This document shows, in pieces, positions 1 through 6,206 of a stretch of DNA of 14,826 nt (position 1 is the stretch's first letter; each line of letters opens with the position of its first letter). This DNA comes from Stenotrophomonas maltophilia (GTDB lineage: Bacteria; Pseudomonadota; Gammaproteobacteria; Xanthomonadales; Xanthomonadaceae). Where the stretch lies: NCBI GenBank assembly GCA_002435595.1, contig DJBL01000072.1:705-15530 (forward strand), written 5' to 3'. A program made the translations under genes and the position numbers. The notes under the pieces were generated by a model, which was not told the DNA's origin, did not search any database, and was given only the letters and a program-made list of their open reading frames with translations.

Positions 1-19
1 AGCCACCCCACGGGTGGCT
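1..19. repeat. Short palindrome at the left edge
   Basis: Perfect 8-bp stem (1-8 with 12-19) around the 3-base loop CAC. It resembles the stem part of the neighbouring GTAG-type repeats, but no CTAC/GTAG tetramer is seen on the visible side. It may be a truncated relative, or its other flank may lie outside the window. Confidence 0.5.
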
Positions 20-50
20 GCCCCCGGGTCCGGCGTGACGGCGCGTCACC

Positions 51-73
51 GCCACGCATGGCGTGGCTCTACC
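51..73 (-). repeat. SMAG/GTAG-type REP, copy 1
   Basis: Seven-base arms GCCACGC and GCGTGGC around the loop ATG, followed by TCTACC, so the minus strand reads GGTAGA then the hairpin. This is the layout of the GTAG-headed REP repeats (SMAG) of Stenotrophomonas. It lies just past the stop of the barstar-like gene and may protect or end that transcript. The repeat identity is clear; a terminator role is inference. Confidence 0.8.
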
Positions 74-96
74 GGGTGGGTGGTGGGGGCCTGGCA

Positions 97-119
97 GCCA
101 CGCATGGCGTGGCTCTACC
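97..119 (-). repeat. SMAG/GTAG-type REP, copy 2
   Basis: Exact second copy of the 23-base unit at 51-73, in the same orientation and 46 bases downstream. It has the same arms, the same ATG loop and the same TCTACC end. It sits 12 bases from the stop codon of the barstar-like gene. The two copies form a direct pair of the sort common among REP elements. Confidence 0.8.
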
Positions 120-130
120 TGGATGCGGGG

Positions 131-580
131 TCATGGCGCCGCGGTGTCTTCGTCCGCGTCCACGTCGGCGTCCTGCAGCGCCACGAACGCCCAGAACGGC
201 ACGTTGCTCCCGCTCCAGAAGCCGCTGGCTTCGTCGAGGACGTCCAGCAATGTATCGAAGTCGGCGCCGGCCTGCGCGCGCAGCGCGTCGGCATCGTTGA
301 AGAACAGGGCATAGCCGTTGGCCGGCAGCCAGGCCAGGTCGCGCAGGTTGTCGGTCAGCGCGTCCCAGTTGCCACCGAAGCCGGTCGGGAAGTCCAGCCG
401 CGCGGCCAGCCGCATCAGCAGCGTGCGTTTGTCCTGGCAGCCGTCCAGGTCGATCTGCACCACGCGCAGGCCCGCGTCGCGCATCGCCGCCGACAGCGGG
501 CGGACGTCGCCGTTGCCGATCGCGTACACGCCGGCATTGTTGATGTCGTGCAGGCCCATCTCGAATCCATCATGGTTCAT
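131..580 (-). CDS. Barstar-family ribonuclease inhibitor
   Basis: A 149-residue protein of the barstar family, which binds and blocks barnase-type ribonucleases in the cytoplasm. The core is visible around residues 39-100: a strand with VQIDLDG, then NWDALTDNL at 71-79, then a strand with YALFFND. Asp73 and Asp77 fall where barstar has Asp35 and Asp39; Asp39 is its main contact with the barnase active site. The protein is longer than the 89-residue barstar, with about 30 extra residues in front and an acidic tail. Its ATG overlaps the stop of the upstream ribonuclease gene as ATGA, and a GGAG lies 6 bases upstream inside that gene. Coupled translation would keep the inhibitor in step with its target. 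The family call is confident; the partner is inferred from adjacency. Confidence 0.9.
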   Translation of the reverse strand: MNHDGFEMGLHDINNAGVYAIGNGDVRPLSAAMRDAGLRVVQIDLDGCQDKRTLLMRLAARLDFPTGFGGNWDALTDNLRDLAWLPANGYALFFNDADALRAQAGADFDTLLDVLDEASGFWSGSNVPFWAFVALQDADVDADEDTAAP

Positions 581-1044
581 TTCCAGCTCCCGGCCGGTGG
601 TACGTCAAAACTGCGGAAGGTTTCGTAGTGGTCGTCGGTATAGAACCAGCCGGTGGGCGGGGTACCGCCGGTCACGATGCGGCGCGCGCCACGGTTGCCT
701 GCGCCGGGCGTGTCCACGGTGTACTCGCGGTAGTAGCCGCGCGGACGCGGCGGCAGGCGTTGTTCGCGGTTGCCGAACACGCTGCCGTCCTGGCGGTGCG
801 GGAACGGACCGCCGCGCTGGATCAAGGCGATGGTCTGGCGCGCCTGTTCGGGCAGGAACGGTGGCAGTGCCGGCCGGCCCGCACTGCCACCGCTGTCCGG
901 CACGGGCGTGGGGGCTGGCGCGGCGCCGGTCAGCGACGGCGCGAACTGGGGCGGCGGCGGGCGCTGGGCGAGCTTGATCGCGGCCAGACCGCCGATCAGC
1001 AGCACGATGGCGACCAGCAACAGCAAGGGCTTGCGCATGGGCAT
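577..1044 (-). CDS. Barnase-type (N1/T1 family) ribonuclease with N-terminal membrane segment
   Basis: A 155-residue guanyl-preferring RNase of the microbial ribonuclease family, which cuts single-stranded RNA through a 2',3'-cyclic intermediate. Residues 5-22 form a hydrophobic segment (signal peptide or membrane anchor, with no obvious AxA site). A proline-rich linker covers about 28-62, and the catalytic domain about 62-147. All barnase catalytic positions are recognisable: Glu107 in YYREY (Glu73), Arg118 (Arg83), Arg122 (Arg87) and His139 in DDHYETF (His102). It therefore looks active, and presumably acts outside the cytoplasm. The barstar-like gene follows with a 4-base overlap. An alternative ATG lies two codons in; neither start has a good Shine-Dalgarno sequence. 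It could serve nutrient scavenging, self-RNA turnover or competition; the sequence does not decide. Confidence 0.88.
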   Translation of the reverse strand: MPMRKPLLLLVAIVLLIGGLAAIKLAQRPPPPQFAPSLTGAAPAPTPVPDSGGSAGRPALPPFLPEQARQTIALIQRGGPFPHRQDGSVFGNREQRLPPRPRGYYREYTVDTPGAGNRGARRIVTGGTPPTGWFYTDDHYETFRSFDVPPAGSWK

Positions 1045-1046
1045 GA

Positions 1047-1068
1047 GGGGCAGGGGAGATGCCCCTAC
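1047..1068 (-). repeat. GTAG-headed hairpin in the ribonuclease leader
   Basis: On the minus strand GTAG is followed by a 6-bp stem (1047-1052 with 1060-1065) with a 7-base loop, ending 3 bases before the ribonuclease start codon. The head matches the SMAG pattern, but the stem is shorter and of different sequence. It could be a degenerate SMAG copy or simply a leader hairpin. Confidence 0.35.
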
Positions 1069-1283
1069 TGTAGCGTCAACGGCGCATGCGGCGATGAGGC
1101 GCAGCCCAACAACGCCCGATGCACGGCAACGTGGCCGTCACCAACGGCTCACATCGCCTGCACGCGTGCATGGATGGGACGCGGTTTCCTTTACGCAGGG
1201 CTTGGTAAGCTTGTCGGCCATCCCCATCATCGTCAGCGCAACGCCCGGTCTTCGCCGGGTGAGTGAGCTACCAGGAGAACCAC

Positions 1284-1895
1284 ATGGCCTATACCCTCCC
1301 CAAGCTGTCCTACGCCTACGACGCCCTTGAGCCGCATATCGACGCGGCCACGATGGAAATCCATCACACCAAGCACCACCAGACCTACATCAACAACGTC
1401 AACGCTGCGCTGGAAGGCACCGAGTACGCCGACCTGCCGGTCGAGGAACTGGTCAAGAAGACCAAGTCGCTGCCGGAAAACCTGCAGGGCCCGGTGCGCA
1501 ACAACGGTGGCGGCCACGCCAACCACAGCCTGTTCTGGACGGTGATGTCGCCCAACGGCGGCGGCGCCCCGGTCGGCGATGTCGGCAAGGCGATCGAATC
1601 GCAGCTGGGCGGCTTCGAGAAGTTCAAGGAAGCCTTCACCAAGGCCGCGCTGACCCGCTTCGGCAGCGGCTGGGCCTGGCTGAGCGTGACCCCGGACAAG
1701 AAGGTGGTGGTGGAAAGCAGCGCCAACCAGGATAGCCCGCTGATGGACGGCAACACCCCGATCCTGGCGCTGGACGTGTGGGAACACGCGTACTACCTGA
1801 AGTACCAGAACCGTCGCCCGGAATACATCGGCGCGTTCTTCAACGTGGTCGACTGGAACGAAGTCGAGCGTCGCTACCAGGCCGCGATCGCCTGA
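1284..1895 (+). CDS. sodA: Superoxide dismutase, manganese type
   Basis: A 203-residue Mn/Fe superoxide dismutase converting superoxide to oxygen and hydrogen peroxide in the cytoplasm. Metal ligands are His27, His81, Asp164 and His168 (in DVWEHAY). Features that favour manganese over iron are GGHANHSLFW at 76-85 and the Gln149 in ANQDSPLM, as in E. coli SodA. Length is normal. The ATG at 1284 is chosen because AGGAG lies 8 bases upstream and the protein then begins MAYTLPKLSY, as in homologues. The upstream GTG at 1263 in the same frame adds only a non-conserved leader. The gene stands alone: a minus-strand ribonuclease gene is behind it and a convergent gene beyond its terminator. I found no recognisable operator in the 239-base leader. 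Confidence 0.97.
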   Translation: MAYTLPKLSYAYDALEPHIDAATMEIHHTKHHQTYINNVNAALEGTEYADLPVEELVKKTKSLPENLQGPVRNNGGGHANHSLFWTVMSPNGGGAPVGDVGKAIESQLGGFEKFKEAFTKAALTRFGSGWAWLSVTPDKKVVVESSANQDSPLMDGNTPILALDVWEHAYYLKYQNRRPEYIGAFFNVVDWNEVERRYQAAIA

Positions 1896-1918
1896 GCGAT
1901 CCCACCGGGTAGAGTGAC

Positions 1919-1954
1919 CGACGGCCAGGCAGCGATGCCTGGCCGTCGTCGTTT
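1919..1954 (+). terminator. Rho-independent terminator after sodA
   Basis: Perfect 13-bp stem (1919-1931 with 1936-1948) capped by a GCGA tetraloop of the stable GNRA class, then a short U-rich tail TCGTTT. It lies 24 bases past the sodA stop. The opposite strand has no U-run, so termination should mainly act on sodA, although the convergent gene ends nearby at 1986. Confidence 0.88.
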
Positions 1955-1985
1955 CGCGGGCCCGGGTGGTGAGGCGTGGCGGCGA

Positions 1986-2843
1986 TCAGGGCGCGCTGGC
2001 CGGCGTCGGTGACTGCAGCCGCAGGGTCGCCATCACCCCCAACCGCAGCGCGCCCTTGTCCGCTTCGCCGTTCTCGGCGGCCGGCAGCTTCAGCGCCTGC
2101 TGGCCGATGCCATCGAAATGCTTGACCTGGAACAGCACGTCCAGCCCGTGTCCACGTGCACTGCCGGCCACCGACGGCGGGTCCACGCGCTCGCCCGGGT
2201 TGCGCCGCGCCGGCTGGAAGCCGGGCGCGCTGCTCACCAGTTCGGCGGTATCGGCCGAAAAGTCGCCGGCGATCAACGAAGGCAGGCCTTCGGCCGTGGC
2301 ACCAATCCAGGTCATCAGGTCGCCGGTCTGGTGGCGGCGTACCGCCGGCTCATCCGGTTCCGGGCGCAGACGCGCCACGTAGATGTTGACCAGTTCCTCC
2401 TGCAGCTTCACCCGCAGCATGCCGGCGGCGCTGAACTGGCCGGGCGGATGCAGCAGGGTCACCCCGTCCTCGCTCACCGGCAGCCGGGTCAGCATGGCAC
2501 TGCCGTGGCGCAGGGCCTGGCTGGGCGGGTCGGCGGTGACGAAATCACAGCTGTAGCGCATTCGCGTGGCCAGCCAGCAGGCCGGGTTGCGGCCCTGCGC
2601 CTGCAGCACTCGCTGCACCGCGATCACATCCGGCTGCAGCGCCTCCAGCATCTGCAGCACCTGGTCGCGGCGCTGTTCCCACTGGCCCTCGTCCAGGGTC
2701 GGCAGTTCCAGCGTGGCCACCTTGAGCAGGCGCGGCCCGGCCTCGGCCTGACGCGCATGGACCGGGGCCACCGTGGTGGCCAGCAGCAACAGCAGCAGCC
2801 AGCCGGGGCAACGTCCTGTAACAGCAGTGGAGATCATGCGCAT
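1986..2843 (-). CDS. Exported endonuclease/exonuclease/phosphatase (EEP) fold protein, active site apparently lost
   Basis: A 285-residue protein. The N-terminus (positions 14-30, poly-Leu then PVHA-RQ) is a clear signal peptide, so it should be periplasmic or secreted. The rest follows the EEP fold: WEQRRDQVLQML then PDVIAVQRV at 71-79, a strand with VNIYVARL, IAGDFSAD at 191-198, and GHGLDVLFQV. Most catalytic positions of active EEP enzymes differ: the Glu of the LQE motif is Arg78, the Asn of GDFN is Ser196, and the C-terminal SDH motif is absent (RLG). Asp194 and Asp235 remain. The ATG at 2843 is preferred over upstream starts because it gives a proper signal peptide; Met at 2837 is also possible. 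No strong Shine-Dalgarno sequence is seen. Function is unknown; a binding role is inference. Confidence 0.8.
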   Translation of the reverse strand: MRMISTAVTGRCPGWLLLLLLATTVAPVHARQAEAGPRLLKVATLELPTLDEGQWEQRRDQVLQMLEALQPDVIAVQRVLQAQGRNPACWLATRMRYSCDFVTADPPSQALRHGSAMLTRLPVSEDGVTLLHPPGQFSAAGMLRVKLQEELVNIYVARLRPEPDEPAVRRHQTGDLMTWIGATAEGLPSLIAGDFSADTAELVSSAPGFQPARRNPGERVDPPSVAGSARGHGLDVLFQVKHFDGIGQQALKLPAAENGEADKGALRLGVMATLRLQSPTPASAP

Positions 2844-3010
2844 AACGATAAGTTTACGCTTTGTCCGTCGACGCTCCGTGACTTCCGCTGCGATCTGCCG
2901 CGATCGCCTGCCATGTTCGCCGTCTGCTGTCACGTAGGGCCGCAGCGTGCGCTGGTGGGGGGCTTCCGGTAAGCTCGCGCCCTTTCGTATTCGCAGGACA
3001 GCCCCATAGG

Positions 3011-4573
3011 ATGAGCACGATCGCAGCCGCCAGCGCAGGCAAGGGAAAGATGCCGCGCCAGATTCCGTACATCATTGGCAACGAGGCCTGCGAGCGGTTC
3101 AGCTTCTATGGGATGCGCAACATCCTGGTGCAGTTCCTGATCACCTCGCTGCTGCTGCAGGAGATCACCGCCGAAGGCCGCGCGGGCGAGGCCAAGGACA
3201 TCATGCACAGCTTCATGATCGGCGTGTATTTCTTCCCGCTGCTCGGCGGCTGGCTGGCCGACAAGTTCTTCGGCAAGTACCACACCATTCTGTGGTTCAG
3301 CCTGATCTACTGCGCCGGCCACGCCTGCCTGGCGGTGTTCGAGAACAGCCGCGAGGGCTTCTTCCTCGGCCTGGGCCTGATCGCCCTGGGTGCCGGCGGG
3401 ATCAAGCCGCTGGTGGCCTCGTTCATGGGCGACCAGTTCGACCAGAGCAACAAGCACCTGGCCAAGGTGGTATTCGACGCCTTCTACTGGATCATCAACT
3501 TCGGCTCGCTGTTCGCCTCCCTGCTGATTCCGCTGGCGCTGAAGAACCTGGGCCCGCAGTGGGCGTTCGGCATCCCCGGCATCCTGATGTTCGTGGCCAC
3601 CTTCGTGTTCTGGCTGGGCCGCAAGCGCTACGTGCTGGTGCCGCTGCCGCCGAAGGACCCGCATTCGTTCGGCAACGTGGTGCGCACCGCGCTCACCGCA
3701 CAGGTGCCGGGCAAGGGGCGCCCCGGCCGCACCCTGGCCATCCTCGGCGCGGTGCTGGCGGTGGCCTCGATGGGGCTGGTCGGCAGTCTGGGCATCGTGA
3801 TCTGCCTGTGCATTGCCCTGGTCCTGCTGCTGGCCGGCATTGGCGGCGGCACCTGGCTCCAGCTCGACCGCGCCCGTGCGGTGCACCCGGCCGAGGCCGT
3901 GGAGGGCGTGCGTTCGGTGCTGCGCGTGCTGGTGATCTTCGCCCTGACCACGCCGTTCTTCTCGCTGTTTGACCAGAAGGCCTCCACTTGGGTGCTGCAG
4001 GGCCAGCAGATGGCCATGCCGTCGTGGTTCACCGCCTCGCAGATGCAGGCACTGAACCCGCTGCTGGTGATGATCCTGATCCCGTTCAACAACCTGGTGC
4101 TGTACCCGGCGCTGCGCCGTTTCGGCTTCGAGCCGACCGCGCTGCGCCGCATGACCGCCGGCATCGCCTTCAGTGGCCTGGCCTGGATCGTGGTCGGCAG
4201 CATCCAGGTGATGATGGATGGCGGCAATGTCATGTCCATCTTCTGGCAGATGCTGCCGTATGCGCTGCTGACCTTCGGCGAGGTGCTGGTTTCGGCCACC
4301 GGGCTGGAATTCGCCTACAGCCAGGCCCCGCAGGCCATGAAGGGGGTGGTGATGAGCTTCTGGAACCTGACCACCACCATCGGCAACCTGTGGGTGCTGC
4401 TGTCCAATGCGGCCGTGCGCAATGAGACGGTGACCCACAAGATCGCCAGCACCGGCCTGAGCGAGGCGGCGTTCCTGATGTTCTTCTTTGCCGGGTTCGC
4501 CTTCGTGGCGGCGTTGGCCTTTGGTTGGTATGCCAGGCGCTATCGTATGGTCGACAACTACCGTACGGCCTGA
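3011..4573 (+). CDS. POT/PTR2-family proton-coupled peptide transporter
   Basis: A 520-residue inner-membrane transporter of the proton-dependent oligopeptide family, which imports di- and tripeptides with protons. Family motifs are visible: the ExxER proton-coupling motif (Glu25, Glu28, Arg29) in NEACERFSFYG; the PTR2 signature FYWIINFGSL at 158-167; FFSLFDQKASTW at 316-327; and the helix with Glu424 in FGEVLVSATGLEF. Many hydrophobic segments fit the 12-14 helix layout, with a cytoplasmic linker near 203-240. Length is usual. The ATG follows AGGA (2995-2998) at a rather long 12 bases. It is divergent from the EEP gene and followed 8 bases later by the rhomboid gene, so the two are probably cotranscribed. 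Exact substrate cannot be read from sequence. Confidence 0.92.
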   Translation: MSTIAAASAGKGKMPRQIPYIIGNEACERFSFYGMRNILVQFLITSLLLQEITAEGRAGEAKDIMHSFMIGVYFFPLLGGWLADKFFGKYHTILWFSLIYCAGHACLAVFENSREGFFLGLGLIALGAGGIKPLVASFMGDQFDQSNKHLAKVVFDAFYWIINFGSLFASLLIPLALKNLGPQWAFGIPGILMFVATFVFWLGRKRYVLVPLPPKDPHSFGNVVRTALTAQVPGKGRPGRTLAILGAVLAVASMGLVGSLGIVICLCIALVLLLAGIGGGTWLQLDRARAVHPAEAVEGVRSVLRVLVIFALTTPFFSLFDQKASTWVLQGQQMAMPSWFTASQMQALNPLLVMILIPFNNLVLYPALRRFGFEPTALRRMTAGIAFSGLAWIVVGSIQVMMDGGNVMSIFWQMLPYALLTFGEVLVSATGLEFAYSQAPQAMKGVVMSFWNLTTTIGNLWVLLSNAAVRNETVTHKIASTGLSEAAFLMFFFAGFAFVAALAFGWYARRYRMVDNYRTA

Positions 4574-4581
4574 GCCCTGAC

Positions 4582-5205
4582 ATGACCCCCGTCAACCTGC
4601 TGCTGATCGCCATCACCGTCATCGTGTCGTGGATGGCGTTCAAGAACCGCAAACTCGGCGACCGCCTGATCCTGTGGCCGCCGGCGGTGGACCGCCATCG
4701 CCAATACGACCGCCTGGTGACCTACGGGTTCATCCACGCCGACCTGGCGCACCTGGCGTTCAACATGATCACGCTGTTCTTCTTCGGCGGCCAGATCGAA
4801 TCGGTGATGGTCAATCTGACCGGCAGCTACCTCACCTATCCGGCGTTCTATCTCGCCGCGTTGGTGGTGTCGATCCTGCCCAGCTACCTGAAGAACCAGA
4901 AAAACCCCAATTACCTCAGCCTGGGTGCGTCCGGTGCGGTGTCGGCGGTGCTGTTCGCCTTCATCCTGCTCAGCCCGTGGAGCGTGATTTTCGTGTTCTT
5001 CATCCCGGCGCCGGCGATTGTCTATGCCGCGTTCTACGTCGGCTACAGCATCTGGATGGACCGCCGCGGTGGCGACCGCATCAACCACAGCGCGCACCTG
5101 GCCGGTGCTGCGTTCGGGGTGATCTTCATGCTGGCGATGCGCCCGGCGATTTTCGATCACTTCCTGCGCGAGCTGAGCAACCCCAGCTTCCGCCCGTTGG
5201 GCTGA
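4582..5205 (+). CDS. Rhomboid-family intramembrane serine protease
   Basis: A 207-residue multi-pass protein of the rhomboid family, which cuts transmembrane helices within the inner membrane. The catalytic Ser117 sits in GASGAVS and the catalytic His172 in NHSAHLAGAAFG. The second-helix motif HADLAHLAFN (His52, His57, Asn61) supplies the oxyanion-site residues. About six hydrophobic helices are visible, so this is the basic bacterial form without extra domains. The ATG at 4582 lies 8 bases after the POT gene stop; an earlier in-frame start would overlap that gene and add no conserved residues. There is no strong Shine-Dalgarno sequence, which fits translational coupling. The substrate is unknown. 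Short spacing suggests co-expression with the peptide transporter but does not prove a shared role. Confidence 0.93.
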   Translation: MTPVNLLLIAITVIVSWMAFKNRKLGDRLILWPPAVDRHRQYDRLVTYGFIHADLAHLAFNMITLFFFGGQIESVMVNLTGSYLTYPAFYLAALVVSILPSYLKNQKNPNYLSLGASGAVSAVLFAFILLSPWSVIFVFFIPAPAIVYAAFYVGYSIWMDRRGGDRINHSAHLAGAAFGVIFMLAMRPAIFDHFLRELSNPSFRPLG

Positions 5206-5217
5206 GTGGCAGCGTCG

Positions 5218-5240
5218 GGTACCGACCAACGGTCGGTACC
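5218..5240. repeat. Perfect 10-bp palindrome after the rhomboid gene
   Basis: Arms GGTACCGACC and GGTCGGTACC around the loop AAC, 12 bases past the rhomboid stop. No U-run follows, so it is not a classic terminator. It may stabilise the 3' end. The GGT...ACC frame and GTT loop (minus strand) resemble the palindrome at 5326-5348. Confidence 0.7.
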
Positions 5241-5263
5241 TGCCGGGACCGGGGTCACCGGCA
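5241..5263. repeat. Second hairpin directly abutting the first
   Basis: TGCCGG (5241-5246) pairs with CCGGCA (5258-5263), and GACC (5247-5250) with GGTC (5253-5256), leaving one bulged A at 5257 and a 2-base gap. It starts on the base after the previous palindrome. A short 2-base loop would need one inner pair to open. Confidence 0.45.
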
Positions 5264-5325
5264 GCCGACGGCAGGTCACGGCCGTTGGTCCGCACGCCTG
5301 TGCCGGGGGAATGCCGCCCCGGTGT

Positions 5326-5348
5326 GGTCACGATCGTTGATCGTGACC
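5326..5348. repeat. Perfect 10-bp palindrome before the small gene's 3' end
   Basis: Arms GGTCACGATC and GATCGTGACC around the loop GTT. It lies 10 bases past the stop of the 58-codon minus-strand gene, between it and the rhomboid gene. It may form the 3' end of transcripts from both sides. Relation to the palindrome at 5218-5240 in inverted orientation is suggested by the shared GGT/ACC ends and GTT/AAC loop. Confidence 0.65.
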
Positions 5349-5349
5349 T

Positions 5350-5371
5350 GCAGGCCGCTTACGCGGCCTGC
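5350..5371 (-). terminator. Hairpin spanning the stop codon of the small gene
   Basis: Nine-base arms GCAGGCCGC and GCGGCCTGC flank the loop, which on the minus strand reads GTAA, a GNRA-type tetraloop, with TAA being the stop codon of the 58-codon gene. No U-run follows, so I read it as a 3'-end stabilising or weak terminating structure. The typing as terminator is tentative. Confidence 0.45.
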
Positions 5372-5535
5372 TTGCCGTCCGCGCCGTAGGCGCTGAGCAG
5401 GCGGGCATACACCTCATTGTCGATCTGGTCGAACTCCCAGCCGTTGGTCTGGCCGTTCACGGCCAGCTGGAACAGGCCTTCGAGCAGGGAGCTGTCGGCA
5501 TCGGCCGGGGCCGGGGAGGCGGGTGCGTTGTCCAT
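5359..5535 (-). CDS. Small acidic protein of unknown function (58 aa)
   Basis: Not a family I recognise. The 58-residue product starts MDNAPASPAPADADSS, a disordered Ala/Pro/Asp-rich head of about 17 residues, then a compact part (about 18-50) with LLEGLFQLAVNG, NGWEFDQIDNEVYARLL and a short tail. It is acidic, with no signal peptide, no membrane segment and no Cys. What argues for a real gene is the leader: AAGGAGGT a few bases before the ATG at 5535 is one of the best Shine-Dalgarno sequences in the window. A longer reading of the same frame (to 5709) would put that sequence inside the gene and adds only unconserved-looking Arg/Gly-rich residues, so I reject it. A hairpin spans its stop codon. 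It is probably cytoplasmic and well translated. Confidence 0.72.
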   Translation of the reverse strand: MDNAPASPAPADADSSLLEGLFQLAVNGQTNGWEFDQIDNEVYARLLSAYGADGKQAA

Positions 5536-5840
5536 GTGGACCTCCTTGTAGAACGGATTCGGGCAGGCAGGTGTCGCAAAACTCGTGCCAGCTTTCACGC
5601 CCTGTCCGTTACCGATATCGGCTTGAACGCGCGCGACTTTAGCGGCGCGCCCACCGATGCCCCGTGCCGATCCGGTGCTGGCCCGGCGCGGCGGCGACCC
5701 GTTGGGCAAAGGTCCGGGCGGTCGGGGGGGCGAGGTCCGAAAGTGACGCCCAGCGTCGCTGCTTGCCCCTGTTCAGGCTTCACGCGATCATGGCGCTACG
5801 CTGCGCACTATCGCGTCAGTCGCCGCAGGAGACATCGCCC
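5536..5840. other. Divergent intergenic region, no further gene seen
   Basis: 305 bases between the minus-strand 58-codon gene and the plus-strand GNAT-like gene. It must hold both promoters. I see the strong Shine-Dalgarno sequence of the small gene at its left edge, GCAGGAGA for the GNAT-like gene at 5825-5832, and a weak -10 candidate TACGCT at 5797-5802 without a convincing -35. Short open frames here have GC-rich, low-complexity products and no ribosome site, so I do not call them. Confidence 0.6.
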
Positions 5841-6143
5841 ATGGCATCGGTCACCCCGCCCGGATTGGCGTACGAGGTGGAGCACGATGTGGCCAACCAC
5901 CGCTTCCAGGCCCGGGTCCAGGGCTACCTGGCGCTGCTGGATTACCAGATCAAGCGCAGGCGCATGGTCATCACCCACACCGAAGTGCCCGACCCCATCG
6001 CTGGCCGGGGCATTGCAGGGGAGCTGACCAAGGTGGCGCTGCGCTACGCGCGCGAGCACAAATACAAGGTGGTGCCGGCCTGCGCCTACGCCGAGGCGTT
6101 CATGCAGCGGCACCAGGAATACGATGACCTGCTCGCCGGTTGA
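5841..6143 (+). CDS. Small GNAT-like N-acetyltransferase (Acetyltransf_CG / PF14542 type)
   Basis: A 100-residue protein of the short GCN5-related acetyltransferase group. Diagnostic is the run ITHTEVPDPIAGRGIAGEL at about 47-66, with the acetyl-CoA pyrophosphate loop GRGIAG, then LRYAREHKYKVVPACAYAEAF. This matches the usual order HTEV, G-R-G, A-R-E, V-P-C in the family; here the usual Cys position carries Ala-Cys (PACAY). It lacks the N-terminal half of a full GNAT fold, which is normal for this group. Start at 5841 is supported by AGGAGA about 9 bases upstream; longer in-frame starts would lack this site. The acceptor substrate is unknown for the group. It is followed after 63 bases by the lipoprotein gene on the same strand. 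Confidence 0.88.
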   Translation: MASVTPPGLAYEVEHDVANHRFQARVQGYLALLDYQIKRRRMVITHTEVPDPIAGRGIAGELTKVALRYAREHKYKVVPACAYAEAFMQRHQEYDDLLAG

Positions 6144-6206
6144 ATGTGGCGGGTGCTGTTTCAGGGACGAACGATCATGATGAGCGGTTTCAACAAGGGG
6201 ATTGCA

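Noticed and set aside
51..119. Direct repeats that could be read as a CRISPR array.
   Set aside because: Only two copies, each a palindrome with a GTAG head, and the same unit is scattered through the window. This is REP/SMAG behaviour, and no cas genes are present.
1263..1283. Upstream GTG start for sodA.
   Set aside because: It lies ahead of the AGGAG ribosome site that serves the ATG at 1284, and the added residues are not part of the MnSOD N-terminus.
2934..2957. Possible further GTAG-headed repeat before the POT transporter gene.
   Set aside because: GTAG is present at 2934-2937, but only about 4 bp of pairing follow, so it is not distinguishable from chance.
2930..4438. A 502-codon minus-strand open frame.
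   Set aside because: It is antisense to the POT transporter; the product is His/Gln/Ala-rich without motifs, while the plus-strand frame has all POT signatures.
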